Assembly (NCBI GenBank): GCA_002099365.1
Contig: MSED01000004.1
Span: 1,674,001 to 1,738,000 of the forward strand
DNA length: 64,000 nt
From: Phialophora verrucosa
Taxonomy: Eukaryota; Ascomycota; Eurotiomycetes; Chaetothyriales; Herpotrichiellaceae
Reading direction: 5' to 3'
This document shows, one piece after another, positions 32,675 to 45,532 of the stretch; within the stretch, counting starts at the first letter, position 1; each line of letters begins with the position of its first letter. Made by a program: the position numbers and the translations under genes. The notes beneath the pieces were generated by a model. The model was not told the DNA's origin, ran no database searches, and worked only from the letters and a program-made list of their open reading frames with translations.

Positions 32675-33926
32675 ACAGACAGCATATCCCACCTGCGCTC
32701 TCAGGTCCTACCGGACGACTGGAGAGACACTCCGCTCCTGATATGCGGATTTGGTTGATAGATCTGGGTGAAGGGTCTCTAGCAATGGCGCGCTTTCTCA
32801 CACAACAAAAGTGCTGTTGAGTGTTGCTCTGTGAATCATTCATGGCAGAGGAGGCTGAACTGTTAAGTTGTCTTCTCGCTTCTGGGGACGAATAGCTACT
32901 CTTACTATTGATATCAAGGCTTCCGATGCCTACACTTGAGATGCTACGAGTCCGCTCTACCACAGTAAAGAGGTTATCTCTGCCCTCTTGTATTCACAGG
33001 CCTTCGATCGATACTCCTGGGCTTGGCTGAGATATCGAAGCGCCCCTGCGGCACAGTGGCTTGATTTAGTACACAACCAGCTCCGCCAAGACGTCATGTC
33101 GCATCTGCCATGCAAGGGTGAGCAAGTGCTGATTACCTGTACAGGCCATGGAGAACAGTAAATTCCCATGAGCGAACCTTAATACGAGACAGTGCAACTG
33201 GAAGACTTCAGGAGTGTGTGCAAGCTCTTGCACTGCACCCTCTCATTTCCCAACAACCGGGCAGCGCTTACCAGGAAAATCGCTTCTTGTGCTGCACGCC
33301 ACGCCCGAGTTTGCCGATCCTTGCTGCTTCCAACGCGAGCTTACGAGTAGAGATCTAGCACTCAGATTCCAGAGACCAGCGACCAACTTCTTGGGGCTCT
33401 CTAGGTCTTCTCAGCCACTCACGGGGGCACCAGGAAGCGCATCGTGCTCGCCCGTTGGCTTCAAATCGTGGACCCGGGAAGCGTGCTTTGGCTGTCATCC
33501 GTGCCCCGTGGTCGCTTCTTTAGTTAGCCCTAGAATGCTTCGAGGGCTTCTCCAAGTCCCCTAACCCGCTTTTCCGTGCCCTCCACCTCGGCTTTGCTAC
33601 TGGAACCACGGCGTCCTGTTGGAATCCTGAGCAACTCACTTGCGGGCGATGTTCGTCTGATTGTGGCCATCGTCGCTCTCTCATTTTCCATCTCCAGACT
33701 CTCGTCACGCCGCCTCCCCCTTCTCCTCCAGCGATCCCGCCGACGACGTTTCTTCGAGGATATTACTGCAAGCATGCGGTGCTGGGAGCCGCCTCAGTGT
33801 TGCCGCAGTCCCGTTCCTTCCCAGCCTGATCCTCCTCTGCAAATCTGCCCTATCTCTGCGCCGCAGCTTGCTGTTCTTTGGTAATCGAATTTTGTTCGAC
33901 ATCGCGCCGGGAATTCACGAGCAATC
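32675..33926. promoter_or_regulatory. Intergenic region, wc-1 promoter and leader
   Basis: About 1.25 kb between HPC2 and wc-1 on the same strand. The last 250 nt before the wc-1 start are pyrimidine-rich (ttctcctccagcgatcccgc, about 33720-33739), typical of fungal leaders. No supported coding exon. Confidence 0.4.
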
Positions 33927-36900
33927 ATGGACGGGTTTGCGGGCTTCTATAGCCAGTCTTATCCGGGCGCGGATCCGCACGAGGCGTTGAATGCATATAC
34001 ACAGGATGACACTTTGGTCGGGATTGATCCCAGCGCCATGGACACGACGAGTTTGGGTCAGGCTCAGAGCCTGCACCAGATAATCAGCCAGAATAATGAG
34101 CAACTGATGCGCCGAAGGAGCAACTACTCGCCGCAGTTTCGCCCGGGTTCACACGATCACGGCCGCAGAGCGTCAATGCTCGAGTTTTCTTCCAACATGG
34201 ACAGCGAGCTGGCCGATTTTCAATTCGATCCAAACCCGAATGAGCCGATTTTGACCATGGAACCTTCCCATATGATGCCGATGCAGAAGTCGCTCGATCC
34301 ACGGAGGGTTCGCTCAAGAGAAGACTTGTCGTTGAGTACCCAATTTTCTCGAATGCACACAGGTTTCAACAACATGCAGGCCGTCAACAATTTCTCTCCT
34401 GTTGGTCTATCCAGCACGTCCGCCCCTGTTGAGCCGTCTACCGCGTACATGCCTCCAGATTTGGATATGACAATGGATTTTGATCCTATGGTGGGAGGCG
34501 CCAGTGCTTCGGCGCTGCAGGAGTCCATGTTTACAGCCTCACCTATCGACGAGGGCTTTCCGGTCCCTTATCAAACTGTTACTCATGACCAAGGCGGCGG
34601 CTCGATGAGCCCCCAAGTGCAGAGTCGGATGGCGAACATGGCGCAGGGAATGTCCTCAATGCCTGATTCGTACTCAAACACCTCGCAACACCTGCGCAGG
34701 CCGCCTCCTCTCTCAACCTCGGTCTCTCTAGCAGGAGGGCCCTCATCCGCAACGGCCTCTCCAGCACATATACAGCACCCGCCTAACAGACGGTTATCAG
34801 CCGACCTCCAAACCCCCTATTCCAGCAAAAGTAGTAACGGTAAGCACCTATACAACTCGGTGTACTCCGGCTGACGTTATTGACCAGCTGTTACTCCTGA
34901 TCTGCGAGCTATGAACCCTCCGAGCCTCCCTCATATGCCGCCAGTTCAGGGGGGCCAGATGCCGCCTCCAAAGTATGCCAATGCCTATTCCTCCAGCGGT
35001 TTCGATATGCTTGGCGTTCTCGTAAGTGGACTTCTGAATCGATGGCGTGACCTTGCGTAATGTCTGGGCAGATGCGAGTTGCGACAAGACCACGACCTGA
35101 AATCAACATTGGGCCAGTCGACTTGTCCTGCGCCTTCGTCGTCTGCGATATAGAAAAATTCGACCTGCCTATCGTCTACTGTTCGGAAATGTTCGAACGA
35201 CTTACGGGATATAACAAACATGAGATCCTAGGCCGCAATTGCCGCTTCCTTCAAGCACCAGACGGTAAGGTGCAATCCGGAGTCAAACGTAAATATGTCG
35301 ACGATGGCTCGATCCTTTACCTGAAGAATCAGATCACGAAGCGCGCGGAAGCACAATTAAGTCTGATCAACTATCGGAAGGGAGGACAGCCATTCATGAA
35401 CCTGTTGACCATGATACCGATTCAATTCGACTCGGAGGACTACAAATTCTATGTTGGTTTCCAGGTTGATCTAGTTGAGCAGCCCAGTTCAGTGTCCGGG
35501 AGGAACCCAGGTATGACTGTCCTTTCGACCAGTGCAAGCTATGTTCAAGATTCAACTAATCGCCGTATCAGACGGAACGTACGAAATCAACTACAATCGG
35601 AGCTCACTGCCTGCCTACCAGCTTCCTGCTCCGCATAACTCAAATCAAGTGCACGACATAGGCGAAACGATCCCCCGGGACGAAGTCTCCAAGGTGCTGG
35701 CCACGATAGAACGTGGTGACTCGGATACGTCCAAACGGATATGGGACAAGATGTTACTGGAGAACACTGACGACGTCGTGCACGTTCTCTCGATCAAAGG
35801 GCTGTTCCTCTACCTGTCACCCGCCAGCCGGAGAGTACTGGAATACGACCCCAGTGAATTAATTGGCGTGGGCTTGTCGTCAATATGTCATCCCAGCGAC
35901 ATTGTACCCGTCACCCGAGAACTGAAAGACTCCTCCAATGGAGCGCCTGTCAACATCGTGTATCGGATTCGTAGGAAATTCAGCGGCTTTACCTGGTTTG
36001 AGGCCCATGGCGCCCTGCATGTTGAGCAAGGAAAGGGTAAGAAATCCATTATTCTGGTCGGCCGGGAGAGACCAGTATACGCATTGGATCGTACCGACGT
36101 CCAAACTGACAGTAACCCGGGCGAGAGTGAGCTGTGGTCCAAGATTTCTACGTCAGGAATGTTTCTGCATGTGTCGTCTAACTCTCGGGTCATGCTCGAC
36201 CGTCTTCCTGAAGATCTGGTTGGTACAAGCATGCAGTCGCTGATGAGACCGGACTCCAAGAAAGAGTTTTTGCGCGTACTTGAGACTGCCAGAACTGGAG
36301 AGAAGGTGTTTTTCAGGCACGATCTTCAGAATCGACGTGGTCAAGTCCTTCACGCGCAGACTACCATCTATCCAGGTGATGCTCGCCCAGGGTTTAAGCC
36401 GACTTTCTTGCTGTCGCAGACGCGGCTACTTAAAATGACACGCGCCACGCTCCTGAATCAGAAATCGATGTCATCGGCATCGGCGGGTTCGGGATCTCCG
36501 GCGGCACATCGTTCGGCTCAATCATCTGCCAACATCCCGAATGGATCTATGCGTCCTATTTCTTCCAAGAGCGTCTTGACAGATCGTACTCATGCGCTCA
36601 GCTTGGGCAATCAAGATGAGGCGCTGGCATCCGAAGACAATATTTTCGACGAGTTAAAGACGACTCGGAGCTCCAGTTGGCAGTTCGAACTCAGGCAGAT
36701 GGAACGTCAGAATCGGATCCTGGCTGAGGAGCTGCAGGCCTTGCTTAGTAGGAAGAAGAAGCGTAAGAGGAGAAAGGGTCTCGGCCAGATGGAAAAGGAT
36801 TGTGCCAACTGTCACACGAGAGTCACACCGGAATGGAGGAGAGGTCCGAGCGGAAATCGTGATCTGTGTAACAGCTGTGGCCTTCGGTGGGCCAAACAGG

Positions 36901-37239
36901 TGAGTTCCCGGTGTTTCCTTGGTTGTGGCGCTCCCGTGAGTGTCAATTGCAACTAACTGGTACTGGGTTCAGAGCGGACGAATGTCGCCTCGCAAAACCT
37001 CCAGCCAACAAAGTGACAGAGGTTCAACATCGCCGGCACAGGGCACATTGGCCAACCAGGCGGAGGCTATCAAGAGCGAATCATCCGAGACACCCGGCGC
37101 AGGCACTAACCAACCATCAGGGACTCCCTCAGGGACCGCTGGCGCAGAAGCAAACGATAAGGATCTCTGGAGAGGGCAAATGCCGCCCAAAATTGACGAA
37201 CTTGAGGAACCCCCTCATCCGAGTATATTGCCGACATAG
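33927..37239 (+). CDS. wc-1: White Collar-1 blue-light photoreceptor and GATA transcription factor
   Basis: Flavin-binding light sensor that with WC-2 activates light-responsive and clock genes. Five exons: 33927-34839, 34888-35021, 35072-35510, 35572-36899 and 36973-37239, giving 1026 residues. All introns are GT...AG (48-73 nt) and every junction keeps frame. The N-terminal third is Ser/Pro-rich without a long poly-Gln run. The LOV domain occupies about 360-480, with the photoadduct Cys at about 406 in GRNCRFLQAPDGKV. PAS-B (DVVHVLSIKGLFLYLSPASR) and PAS-C (WSKISTSGMFLHVSSNSRVM) follow. A basic RKKKRKRRKG stretch likely serves as a nuclear signal. The GATA finger is C-x2-C-x18-C-x2-C at 906-931 (CANCHTRVTPEW...LCNSCGLRWAK), the WC-type spacing. 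Exon 5 adds a Ser/Thr-rich tail. All functional residues I can check are present. Confidence 0.97.
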
Positions 37240-38872
37240 AGGTTGGCCTCGAGCAATCTTGTGTCCGACTTGACCAAGCACGGCTCCGCTGGTCATCTCA
37301 AACTGGCAAGGGAGGGGACGATGGGATGTGCGGCTGGCATATCATGTATGAGATCGATCCTAGGATTGGGCCAAGCTTAAGCCAATTCGTTGCCGGCCGA
37401 CGTCTGGATCCGTTCGCCATTCTGAGACAAAACCCGCGGGCACCACGCTGCTTCTACCACGGAATTCCATCCTTTCTATGCATTCAACAGCCTCGAAGAT
37501 TTTCGTAGGCATTGAACGTCGCGACAAGGAGGGTACCTTCAGAGTATCGAATAAGCGGTGCTCGCCGCGTGAATGCGACGTATCGCGATCGGAAAGGCCA
37601 GGTACGGAATGAAGAACAGCTGATGTGATGCGGGAGGATCTCGGCAATTGGCACTGGCAGCAATACCGATCAATTGTTCTTTCTGACCATTTGACAAATA
37701 TCACGCCTCCTGCACAAAATAGTGCATATCACAGTCAGGCCACGAGAACAAATAGGCCTCCCGAGGAGAGGGGACTACCTTGCGTTGAGCTTTGGGATGT
37801 TGATTGCCTCCCGGCGATCAGAAAAGTGGCCTGCTTTCCTCGCATTTCACGACACCTAAGACTGTGTTCTTCGAGACCCAGCTATGGTCCGGTACCAGCA
37901 GAAGGCGGGCTCTTGTCTCACATGACGACGGCGAGATGTGAACCAGATTATGTCATCGGCGAAATACGGAAACGGCTTAATCAGACTTACACAGTACGTA
38001 TACTTTCATGCAGACCATGTTTAGAGGCGGGGCGTTCCAGCAAAGAACCATGCGGAATTCAATGGGATCAGATCGATGAACGGGACGGATTTATGTGTGG
38101 GGAAAAGGATGACATTATTACTACAGGGCCCTCCTAGATGGAGTACTCTTGTGGTTACAGTGCATACAACACGTCTATCCTAATCTTATCATGTTTGACG
38201 ACGATACGAGTAGACTTATGCTCAAAACACACGCACGTACACACTTTGACCGTCACTATATATCATACGTACGAGTAGTAAGATAATAACTACCGGAGGA
38301 GTAAGATACAATTCATACCTTCCGCAGTCGCGAGCTGGACCTGAAGCCTTGCAGCATACCCTGCCCATCCCGTCCCGGGGCCCCCCGTGTCTCTGGAGAG
38401 GGGAGCCCGTGAATGATACGAACGGATACTGTAGGTGTCAGCTAGATAGAGAGTAAGGAGCTCGTACAGGATATCTCCATAGTCTACCCGGCGGAGTTCG
38501 TGCTGTTGATGTACGTGTATGTGCAGTAACTACATTCCCCACTCTATAGAGTATTGACCGTAGGTCAGAATGTGAGTACGAGAATAGTATGTACGTGTAC
38601 TGTACATGTGATGTGCGCGTTCTCCAGGTTTGTTGCGATCTACCCGATCCCTCCTGTCTAGCACTCCGCGCGGTGCGTGTCTTATCTATCGTTCTATCGT
38701 TCTATTCATCTCTCATTACTGTACATTGCTGGTGCACCCAAAAATAAACATTCGCTCATGGCGATTGCCCCTGAATCAATGCTCGCGCATATGTAGACCG
38801 CCGTAGGGCCGACGTAGGAAGCGATATTTACACATATAGCATGTACGCACGTTGTTGTTTGTTCCCGGGACT
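37240..38872. other. Convergent intergenic region rich in GTAC words
   Basis: About 1.6 kb between the 3' ends of wc-1 and the DUF3176 gene. From about 38140 to 38850 the DNA is AT-richer and carries repeated GTAC/TACGTA words (CACGTACACAC, CATACGTACGAGTAG, TATGTACGTGTACTGTACAT). No coding exon is seen. Terminators of both genes are expected here. Confidence 0.45.
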
Positions 38873-41214
38873 TCAGATCCATCGTCCCCGCCTCTGGTCT
38901 CGTGGGATCTCACGTGGGGGAGGTTCAAATTCTAGCTGCAGGTCCTGCATTCGATACCTGGGACCAGAACGAGAGAGAGCTTCCGAGGATGATGGCACCA
39001 ATCTAGACCCCGATGTCGTGTGGTCTGCGCCTTCGGTGATAATTGGCGCAAGAAAAGTAGAGGTGGAGGTAGAGGGAGTTGGGTCGAGGACCCAGAAAGA
39101 ATCGCGCCTGAGGAGCTGGACCTGCTCCCCAGCGGCTTGGGTGATAATAGAACTGACACGGTTGGACTCGGGTGGGGGGATCGCGCTTAATGTCAAGGCT
39201 GTGGTCGTGCGAGGTAGGTAGGCACCGTTGCCGTTGGACGTATCGTCATCGTGGGTGTCGTGGTGATGGTGCTTGTGGGCATGAGATTCTGTGCTGTCGG
39301 TTGCTGCGCCACCAGTATACCTGAACAGTAATGGCAGTGTTGATTCTTTCCAGACGGCCATGTGCTGGTGATGCGTGGAGAGGATGGTGAGCAATAGACC
39401 TACGAGACCCAGAACGGTGAGCGCCAGCGGGTAGGCGATCCACTCCCAGCGGACAAGCACAACGACCTCGCTGTGCAGTGTTGTGCCGATGGCGACGCTG
39501 GCCTGGGCTTGTTGGAACTTGCCCGTCAGTGCCTGTCCGACTCCGTCCACCACCTCGCTGAAGTCTCCGTTCCCGTCGATTGCTTGTTGGCCTGCGGAGC
39601 TCCAGGGCCCGCCATAGCTCTGTGAAAAGCCGGTGGAGTCGAAGTCATACGCTTCTCCGTCGGAGGGGTCCGGGTACCAGTAGCCCGAGTGGCTGTACGT
39701 GGTATTCCCCTCTAGCGCGATGCGCAGAGCCTGGATGAGCAGGAAGGCTCGGCCTTGGGAGTCGTCGTTCCCGGCGTCGTAGATGTAGTAGTTGGTTCCA
39801 TTGACTGTTACGTTCCAGCCTGTAAGAACACGGCCGTCGGGTTGGCTTTCGCCTATGATTATAGTGCCGTAATTTGTAGATGTTGCATTCGAGATTACCG
39901 CCCCGTTGCGGATCGAGGTGTCCATCGTTCGAACACAGGGGGTGAATGCGCATTCTGTTGCCTTTTGGACCGTGAGTTGCCCAAAGTCTGCGGTGAGGTT
40001 CAAGTCTAGGTAGCCCATGGCAAACAGTGGAGAGTCGACACCTCCGTAGGACTTGTTGTCCCAGCTATAACCCCAGTGGCTGTCAGGTGTCGGGTCAATG
40101 TTCAGTGGCCACACCACGCGGCGAGGAAAGTTGACGGACCATTGGACGCTACTTCCCAGTTCGAGGTCTAGCGAGGTAGAGACGTCAACGGAATTGCCGT
40201 TGGGGAAAGAGTACCTGGGCGTCCAGCTACTGGTGGAGGAAGTGTCGTTGCCTTGAGAAAACTTCTCGAGGTGGGAGGTGAGGTTGATGTTGTATGAGTC
40301 TCCACTCAGCTTGACCTTCGCTGTCATGTCTCGGCAGAGCGTACACATAGCAAGGGTGTTGTATGCCGGCCATGTGCAATTGCCACTAGAGCAAAGAGGG
40401 GCCGGTACTGCGCCTGCCGCACCACCAAATGCGCCTATCAACGCGTTAAGAGACAGTCCCGAGCCTCCCAGGTTTCCAAACACCGATTCATTGTAGGAAG
40501 TAGGGGTACGGATTGACGCCGGTTCTGAAGCAATAGGAGTCTCCCGAATAACAGTGTTCAAAACTTGTTGCAGGAACGGTTCAAATCCGAGAGCAAGGAC
40601 GGTGACCAACGCTGCAAGCAATGCTCGAATACTCCCTCGGCGACTCAATATGAGCATGGCTGAGCCGTAGGGGCCACGACTGGCCTCCTCGAATGCGTCG
40701 ACGGTGGTAAGAGGTCGTGGCTTGTCTATGAACCAGAGCCACTTCTCCTGACGAAGCGCAGAAGCAACAACGACCAAGAGTGCAGCTTTGGCAAAGCTTG
40801 CGAGGAGTGATACGATTGCGTTGATCTGTGAACCCATATCAGAACGGCACCAAGCATATCGAGGGCGCAGAAGGGAGCACCCACATTCAAGCCGTCTGGC
40901 AGGTCCGGTACACGGCGGTTATCATATGCGAACAAAATACCGGCAATTGCGGCAAGTATGCAAATGCATAACAAGGCTGCTGACATTTCCCACACCCAAT
41001 TGTCCAAGCTCATACGAGTCCACCATGATGGTCGCCTGTGGAAGAGGTTTGCAGAGCCTGCCTGACCTCCAATGCTGCCGCGAATGCTGGATTGACTGCT
41101 CGAGGATCCGTCCATCTTCACGGAATTGTGCCAGTCATTCAGTTTCTCGGTGCTTGCACCACCAAGTCCATTCGTCGCCGGACGCCACAGACGGCGGTAT
41201 ATATCCAGGGGCAT
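38873..41214 (-). CDS. DUF3176 multipass membrane protein
   Basis: Fungal membrane protein of unknown function. Two exons read from the right, 41214-40885 and 40825-38873, with a 59-nt intron (gtgggt...tcacag), give 760 residues. Exon 1 has a polar N-terminus, then WWTRMSLDNWVWEMSAALLC leading to the first membrane segment (LLCICILAAIAGILFAY). The junction reads DLPDGLN joined to INAIVSLLASFAKAALLVVV. This is followed by KWLWFIDKPRPLTTVDAF and EEASRGPYGSAMLI, the hallmark of DUF3176. A third membrane segment (RALLAALVTVLALGFEPFLQ) precedes a large region rich in N-x-S/T sites and probably extracytoplasmic, with two short Cys-rich stretches (CSSGNCTWPAYNTLAMCTLC). The last segment is YPLALTVLGLVGLLLTIL, then a His-rich cytoplasmic tail (HAHKHHHHDTHDDD). 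Without the splice the exon-1 frame runs into non-family sequence. Confidence 0.9.
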
Positions 41215-43508
41215 CGCTCCCAGCTGCTCAGATAGTAGTACCTCAGGGGTCCAGAGAGAAGCTTAACGCGCAAAGACCATGAGATCAACACCGTCAGCCA
41301 CCGGATGGCGAGCTGGATACAGACGATATAGCAAGATGGGGCGGAATTGGGCCAGAAACCGCTCTTGAAATCGAGAAGAGCAGCTCATTGCACATAGCAT
41401 ACATCGGGACACGCGGCGACTTACCATAGCATCCATGGCCGCTGTTTGTTTCATGCTTCGCAGAACCATAAAGAAAGGAGGAGAGTGTATGGAATTGCTA
41501 AGCGCTGGCCACAATGAAGTCTGGGGAAGACTAAATTTGGACGAAACATTTGGAGCGGTCGGAAATAATAAGGTCTGGCCCGCATGGCCCGCTTGGAGGC
41601 CTCATCGTGTTTGAGGCTTAGATAATGCAAGGCTGGAGGCTGAGCAGCTCCAGACGGTTGGCCTCAGGCGAAGACGAGTCCGAAGAATTATTGTGTGCAC
41701 GAAACGGCGACGGAGGCGACGTCGCCCGGCGGAGTGGCGCCCGCGGCAAGGACGTAGGAATTGCAGGCAGCATCGATGAAGATCGCACCGCGGACCTTTG
41801 TAAATTGTAGGCTCGGAGGTCAGTAAGGTTGCTAAGCGGGTTGCTCAACTACTCGTAGGGAGTACAGGGCGAGTACTATCACCAGCAAAGCCTGCCTTCT
41901 CGCCGCTCGCCTAATGCTCTCCGGTGGCTCGACATCTTCTCGCCAGAATCTGCCCAGACTCGTCGTCGGCAAGGAAAGTACGTAAATGATAAGAAGATAA
42001 TGCAGGCGGTACCTCGTACAGGGAGCATGGAGGCACTGTCAATGCAAGTCCATGGGCAAAAAGGTAAGGGTACACAGATTGTTGGAGAAGCGGCGCATGA
42101 GTGGTTGAGTTGTCGAGGACTTCTGCAGGGGCGCGGGAGGGGTTTGCAGTCACTGTGCGCAGAGAATGAGAATGAGAATGGAGGGGCAGTTTGCGTCAAC
42201 GGCAGATGAACGTGAATGGCAAAGCTGATCACTCGTGGCGGGCAAGGAATCAATGACTCGAGCTGCCATGTTGCGCCTTGAGATTTACTGTATGATCGAC
42301 ACTGTTGTTGATGCCCAACTGGCCGCCTTCCCTTTCAGAATCGCCTCAAAGTTTCCTCACCTCGGCCGGGCTATCCTTTATCTAAGGCCGTTAGCAACTC
42401 GGCTACCGCCCAGTCGGTGTTTCACTCTGTCAATGATGGCATCGTCCGCTGCTCCCTGGGCCCTGTTCCCTGTTCCCCTGATTCTGCACTGCTTCCCCGA
42501 GAACTTTGTCTCTTTGGAACTGCTGCTTCCTGTTGCTCCGCGAGAGGCCGCCGTTCCCAGAAGACGGTGCCCCGATGTTCTATGTAACTCTACCATCTCG
42601 CTTGACCGTCACTCTGACCAACTGTCTGGCTAATGCCTAATAGTTTCGCCTTGGTCAGGTCCTCGTCTTGACGTGTGACTCGCTGCCCGACCACCATCAC
42701 CGTGCAAGCTCGAGTGCTCGTGCCTGCGGAACTCGATAACCTCAACGTCCTGTTGCCCTAGACTAGCGCACCCACTTTGTCCCACCTCGACGGCAACCCG
42801 AAATGCAGGGTTTCTGGATAGGTTGATGTGCAAGCCACCGTAGACCCCTGTCACAGGTTCGCAGCCCAGCCTTCCCAACTGGACTCTCACGGTTCCTGCT
42901 TCAACTTTTTCCATCCATACATTTCTATCCTCACAGTTCCCCCCTCTCTATCACACGTCCACGCCCGCTTTGTCACTTCCGATACGCAATCTATTAGCAG
43001 CATCCCGCTCCATTGCGACCTCGCCGACGACCATCTCGCCCAAGCCGGCAATATCAACTTCCCAATCCATCCATTGCGACTACCTTTTGCGCGCAAGCAG
43101 ATCCCGCCTGGCTCTTTACCCTTCAGCGTCCTAGTCTCGGTTCGAATTTCATCCCACTTTGCTCCCGGCGTCGCAGTCTTGACCCCGAGGTCCTGGGCGT
43201 GTCGTCAATTCCTATCCATCTGAAAGAATCCTCTCCATCGGGATCGGAAGCCCCTTAAACGAGACGAGGAAGAAAGACATCGGCGCAGGTTACAATCTGA
43301 ACCGCGAAAACGAGAACTCAAATCTCACGTCCGTGCGCCGTTCCAGTGCCCTGGATCCTCCCTTCGTCATAAAATCCAGCTTGCCCGCACCTCCGAAACT
43401 TTGTCTTGCCAACAGATCGCAACTCCTCCACAGTCGCGGAAGCTACAGCTTCAAGGGATTCGGCGACGGGAATAGAAAACATTGTGATCGCTCACCCAAG
43501 CGTGCGCC
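41215..43508. promoter_or_regulatory. Divergent intergenic region between DUF3176 and Ras-family genes
   Basis: About 2.3 kb. The last 600 nt before the Ras start are pyrimidine-rich on the plus strand and probably form a long leader. A GAGAAT repeat lies at about 42162-42180. Short frames on both strands have no recognisable content. Confidence 0.45.
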
Positions 43509-44496
43509 ATGGCAGACAAGATCTCCATCACCATATGCGGCGACGGTGGTTGTGGTGCGTTGAGCTGTTCCTTGAGAGTCATGCAAAGTCCTAACCTTGT
43601 ACCCCTGCAGGCAAGTCCTCCATCACGCTGCGCCTAGTGAGGTCACAGTGGACATCAGAGTACGTTGTTGCCTCTACTCATTTTCGACGTCGCTGGGAAC
43701 ATGTATACTGATTGCCCGGCAACAGATATGACCCTACCATCGAGGACTCGTACTCGGTCACGCGAACAGTCGATGGCTTGAACTACTACCTGTCCCTTAC
43801 CGACACAGCCGGCCAAGAAGAATACCGCAGTCTCTGGGCTGCCTCCAATCTCCAATCAGACGCCTTTCTCCTAGTTTACGACATCACCAATCTCGCATCC
43901 CTCGAAGGCCTCTCATGGTTCCTCGACATGATCGATATCGAAGCCGAGAACCGAATCGAAGAGAACCAAAGACTGCTTCGGGAAAAGGGCTCCAAAGTCC
44001 GAGGCAAGAGGGAAGAAGGCTGGAAGTTCCCTCCCATTAAGATCATTGCCGGCAACAAATGCGACCTGAAAGATGCCAGGGTCATTAGCAGCAAAGTCGG
44101 CTGGGAGTGGGCCAAGAGCAAAAATTGTGGCTTCATGGAGACCAGCGCCCGGGAAATGGTCAACATTGAGGAGACTTTTGCCCGTAAGAGGTCTCACTTT
44201 TGCATGTCCCCGACCACGACTGACACCTTCTCACAGTAATTGTCCGTAGAGTCGTCGAGGCTCGAAGGCAACACGGTGCCGGTGGTAGCTCACTTCCTCA
44301 CCAAGCACCCTTTGCCTCCAAGGGCCACACACCCAATGTCAGCGGTGCCGGCGCCTCCGCTTATCAGATGCCTGCTTCGATGCAGCCAAATCGGCCACAG
44401 ACAAGTCCCAACACACTACCCGCCACCGAGAAGTCGGGATTTGATGATGACAACAATCATCGCCCCTGGTGGAAGAAATTCTTCTGCTGCCGCTGA
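43509..44496 (+). CDS. Ras-family small GTPase with non-CaaX C-terminus (CCR)
   Basis: Small GTP-binding switch protein of 270 residues. Four exons: 43509-43554, 43611-43659, 43726-44183 and 44237-44496, all with GT...AG introns (gtgcgt, gtacgt and gtaaga donors). The P-loop is assembled across the first splice: GDGGCGKSS (residues 11-19). Switch I is YDPTIEDSY (33-41), identical to the Ras effector loop. Switch II begins DTAGQEEYRSLW (58-69). The base motifs are GNKCDLKD and ETSAREM. An insertion with a basic, charged segment (RLLREKGSKVRGKREEGWK) lies before the GNKCD strand. The tail is Ser/Pro/Gln-rich and ends WWKKFFCCR, so there are adjacent cysteines but no CaaX box. The Ras superfamily call is firm; I cannot place it confidently as Ras1, Ras2 or Rsr1. 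Confidence 0.92.
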
Positions 44497-45532
44497 CCAT
44501 CCACTCCCTGGTGGGGAGACCTTTAAAATATTTGTACAACATTGGCGGCCATCTTTGTTGTTTGTCCCCATGACAGTATCTCTGTTGACTTCTTACTCGG
44601 GCACGGTATGAGAGTGCCATCACACCAAAGACGGCGAGTCTGGACCACGACAAGATCTAGTCAGGAAGCTGTGGCCGTCACCGCGGCACGGCCCTCTCTG
44701 TTATTGCGACGTCCGGAAGACTGCCCAAGTCATTTGTCACGGCCTCATTACAATCATTCCATGCGTGGACGACCTGGAGATGCCGAACCTTGGCCTGATC
44801 ATTCCATCAACCGCGACCTTGTGGCATCGGCTCAGGTCCAGATTTCAGCAAAACACCGGACCGACCGAGCAGATCAGCTTGCTCTATTGACAGATTTAGC
44901 AAGTCTGTCGCACGTTATTGTGTCACAGATGATGTATATTTCCAAGAGGAGAGTACAGGTAGAGAGGACCGAGCCGCGAGGCCGAAAAGTGGGCGTTGAA
45001 GAGAAGATGTCCAGCAATGTACATTTCATCATGTTTTCACTATGTATTGTACCTGTTCGTGGCAACTGTCACGCCTCTACTGGAGTGGATGCCCGGAGGA
45101 GGGGCGAGGATGACTATGTACAGGTTAGTGTCAGGAATAATGTATTACTGAATCAACGATACTGGGTAGTTTCTGTGTCAATACCAGAAGATCACGATGG
45201 TTCTACGTCGACGGTGTTAAGATTCATGATCTCAAGCAAGCCTCGCCTCTGCTGATTCGATCAGATTCGTATGTCCTGTATGTCCTGTATGCCACAGATC
45301 TAAATACTGGCTTGCTCGCTACAAGAACTGGCAGATAGTCTCCTTCAAGCCGTGCCCTGTTCCATTTCCCTTCCTTGAAACTTTATATTTTGTATGCTAC
45401 ATTTTACATGTTTATCTCCCGCCAACGAAATGGCGTAGAGCATGCATATTCCCGAGTCTGCTCTTCTCTTCACTTCTCTTCTCGTCGAATCCAATCCAAT
45501 CCAATCCAATATATTCCACGGTCTGCCCGTTC
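44497..45532. other. Convergent intergenic region with CCAAT pentanucleotide repeat
   Basis: About 1 kb between the 3' ends of the Ras-family gene and the zinc-cluster gene. A tandem TCCAA repeat lies at about 45488-45510, about 20-45 nt beyond the regulator's stop codon. No coding content. Confidence 0.45.
45488..45510. repeat. TCCAA/CCAAT pentanucleotide repeat
   Basis: Four to five tandem units just downstream of the zinc-cluster gene's stop codon. Confidence 0.75.
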
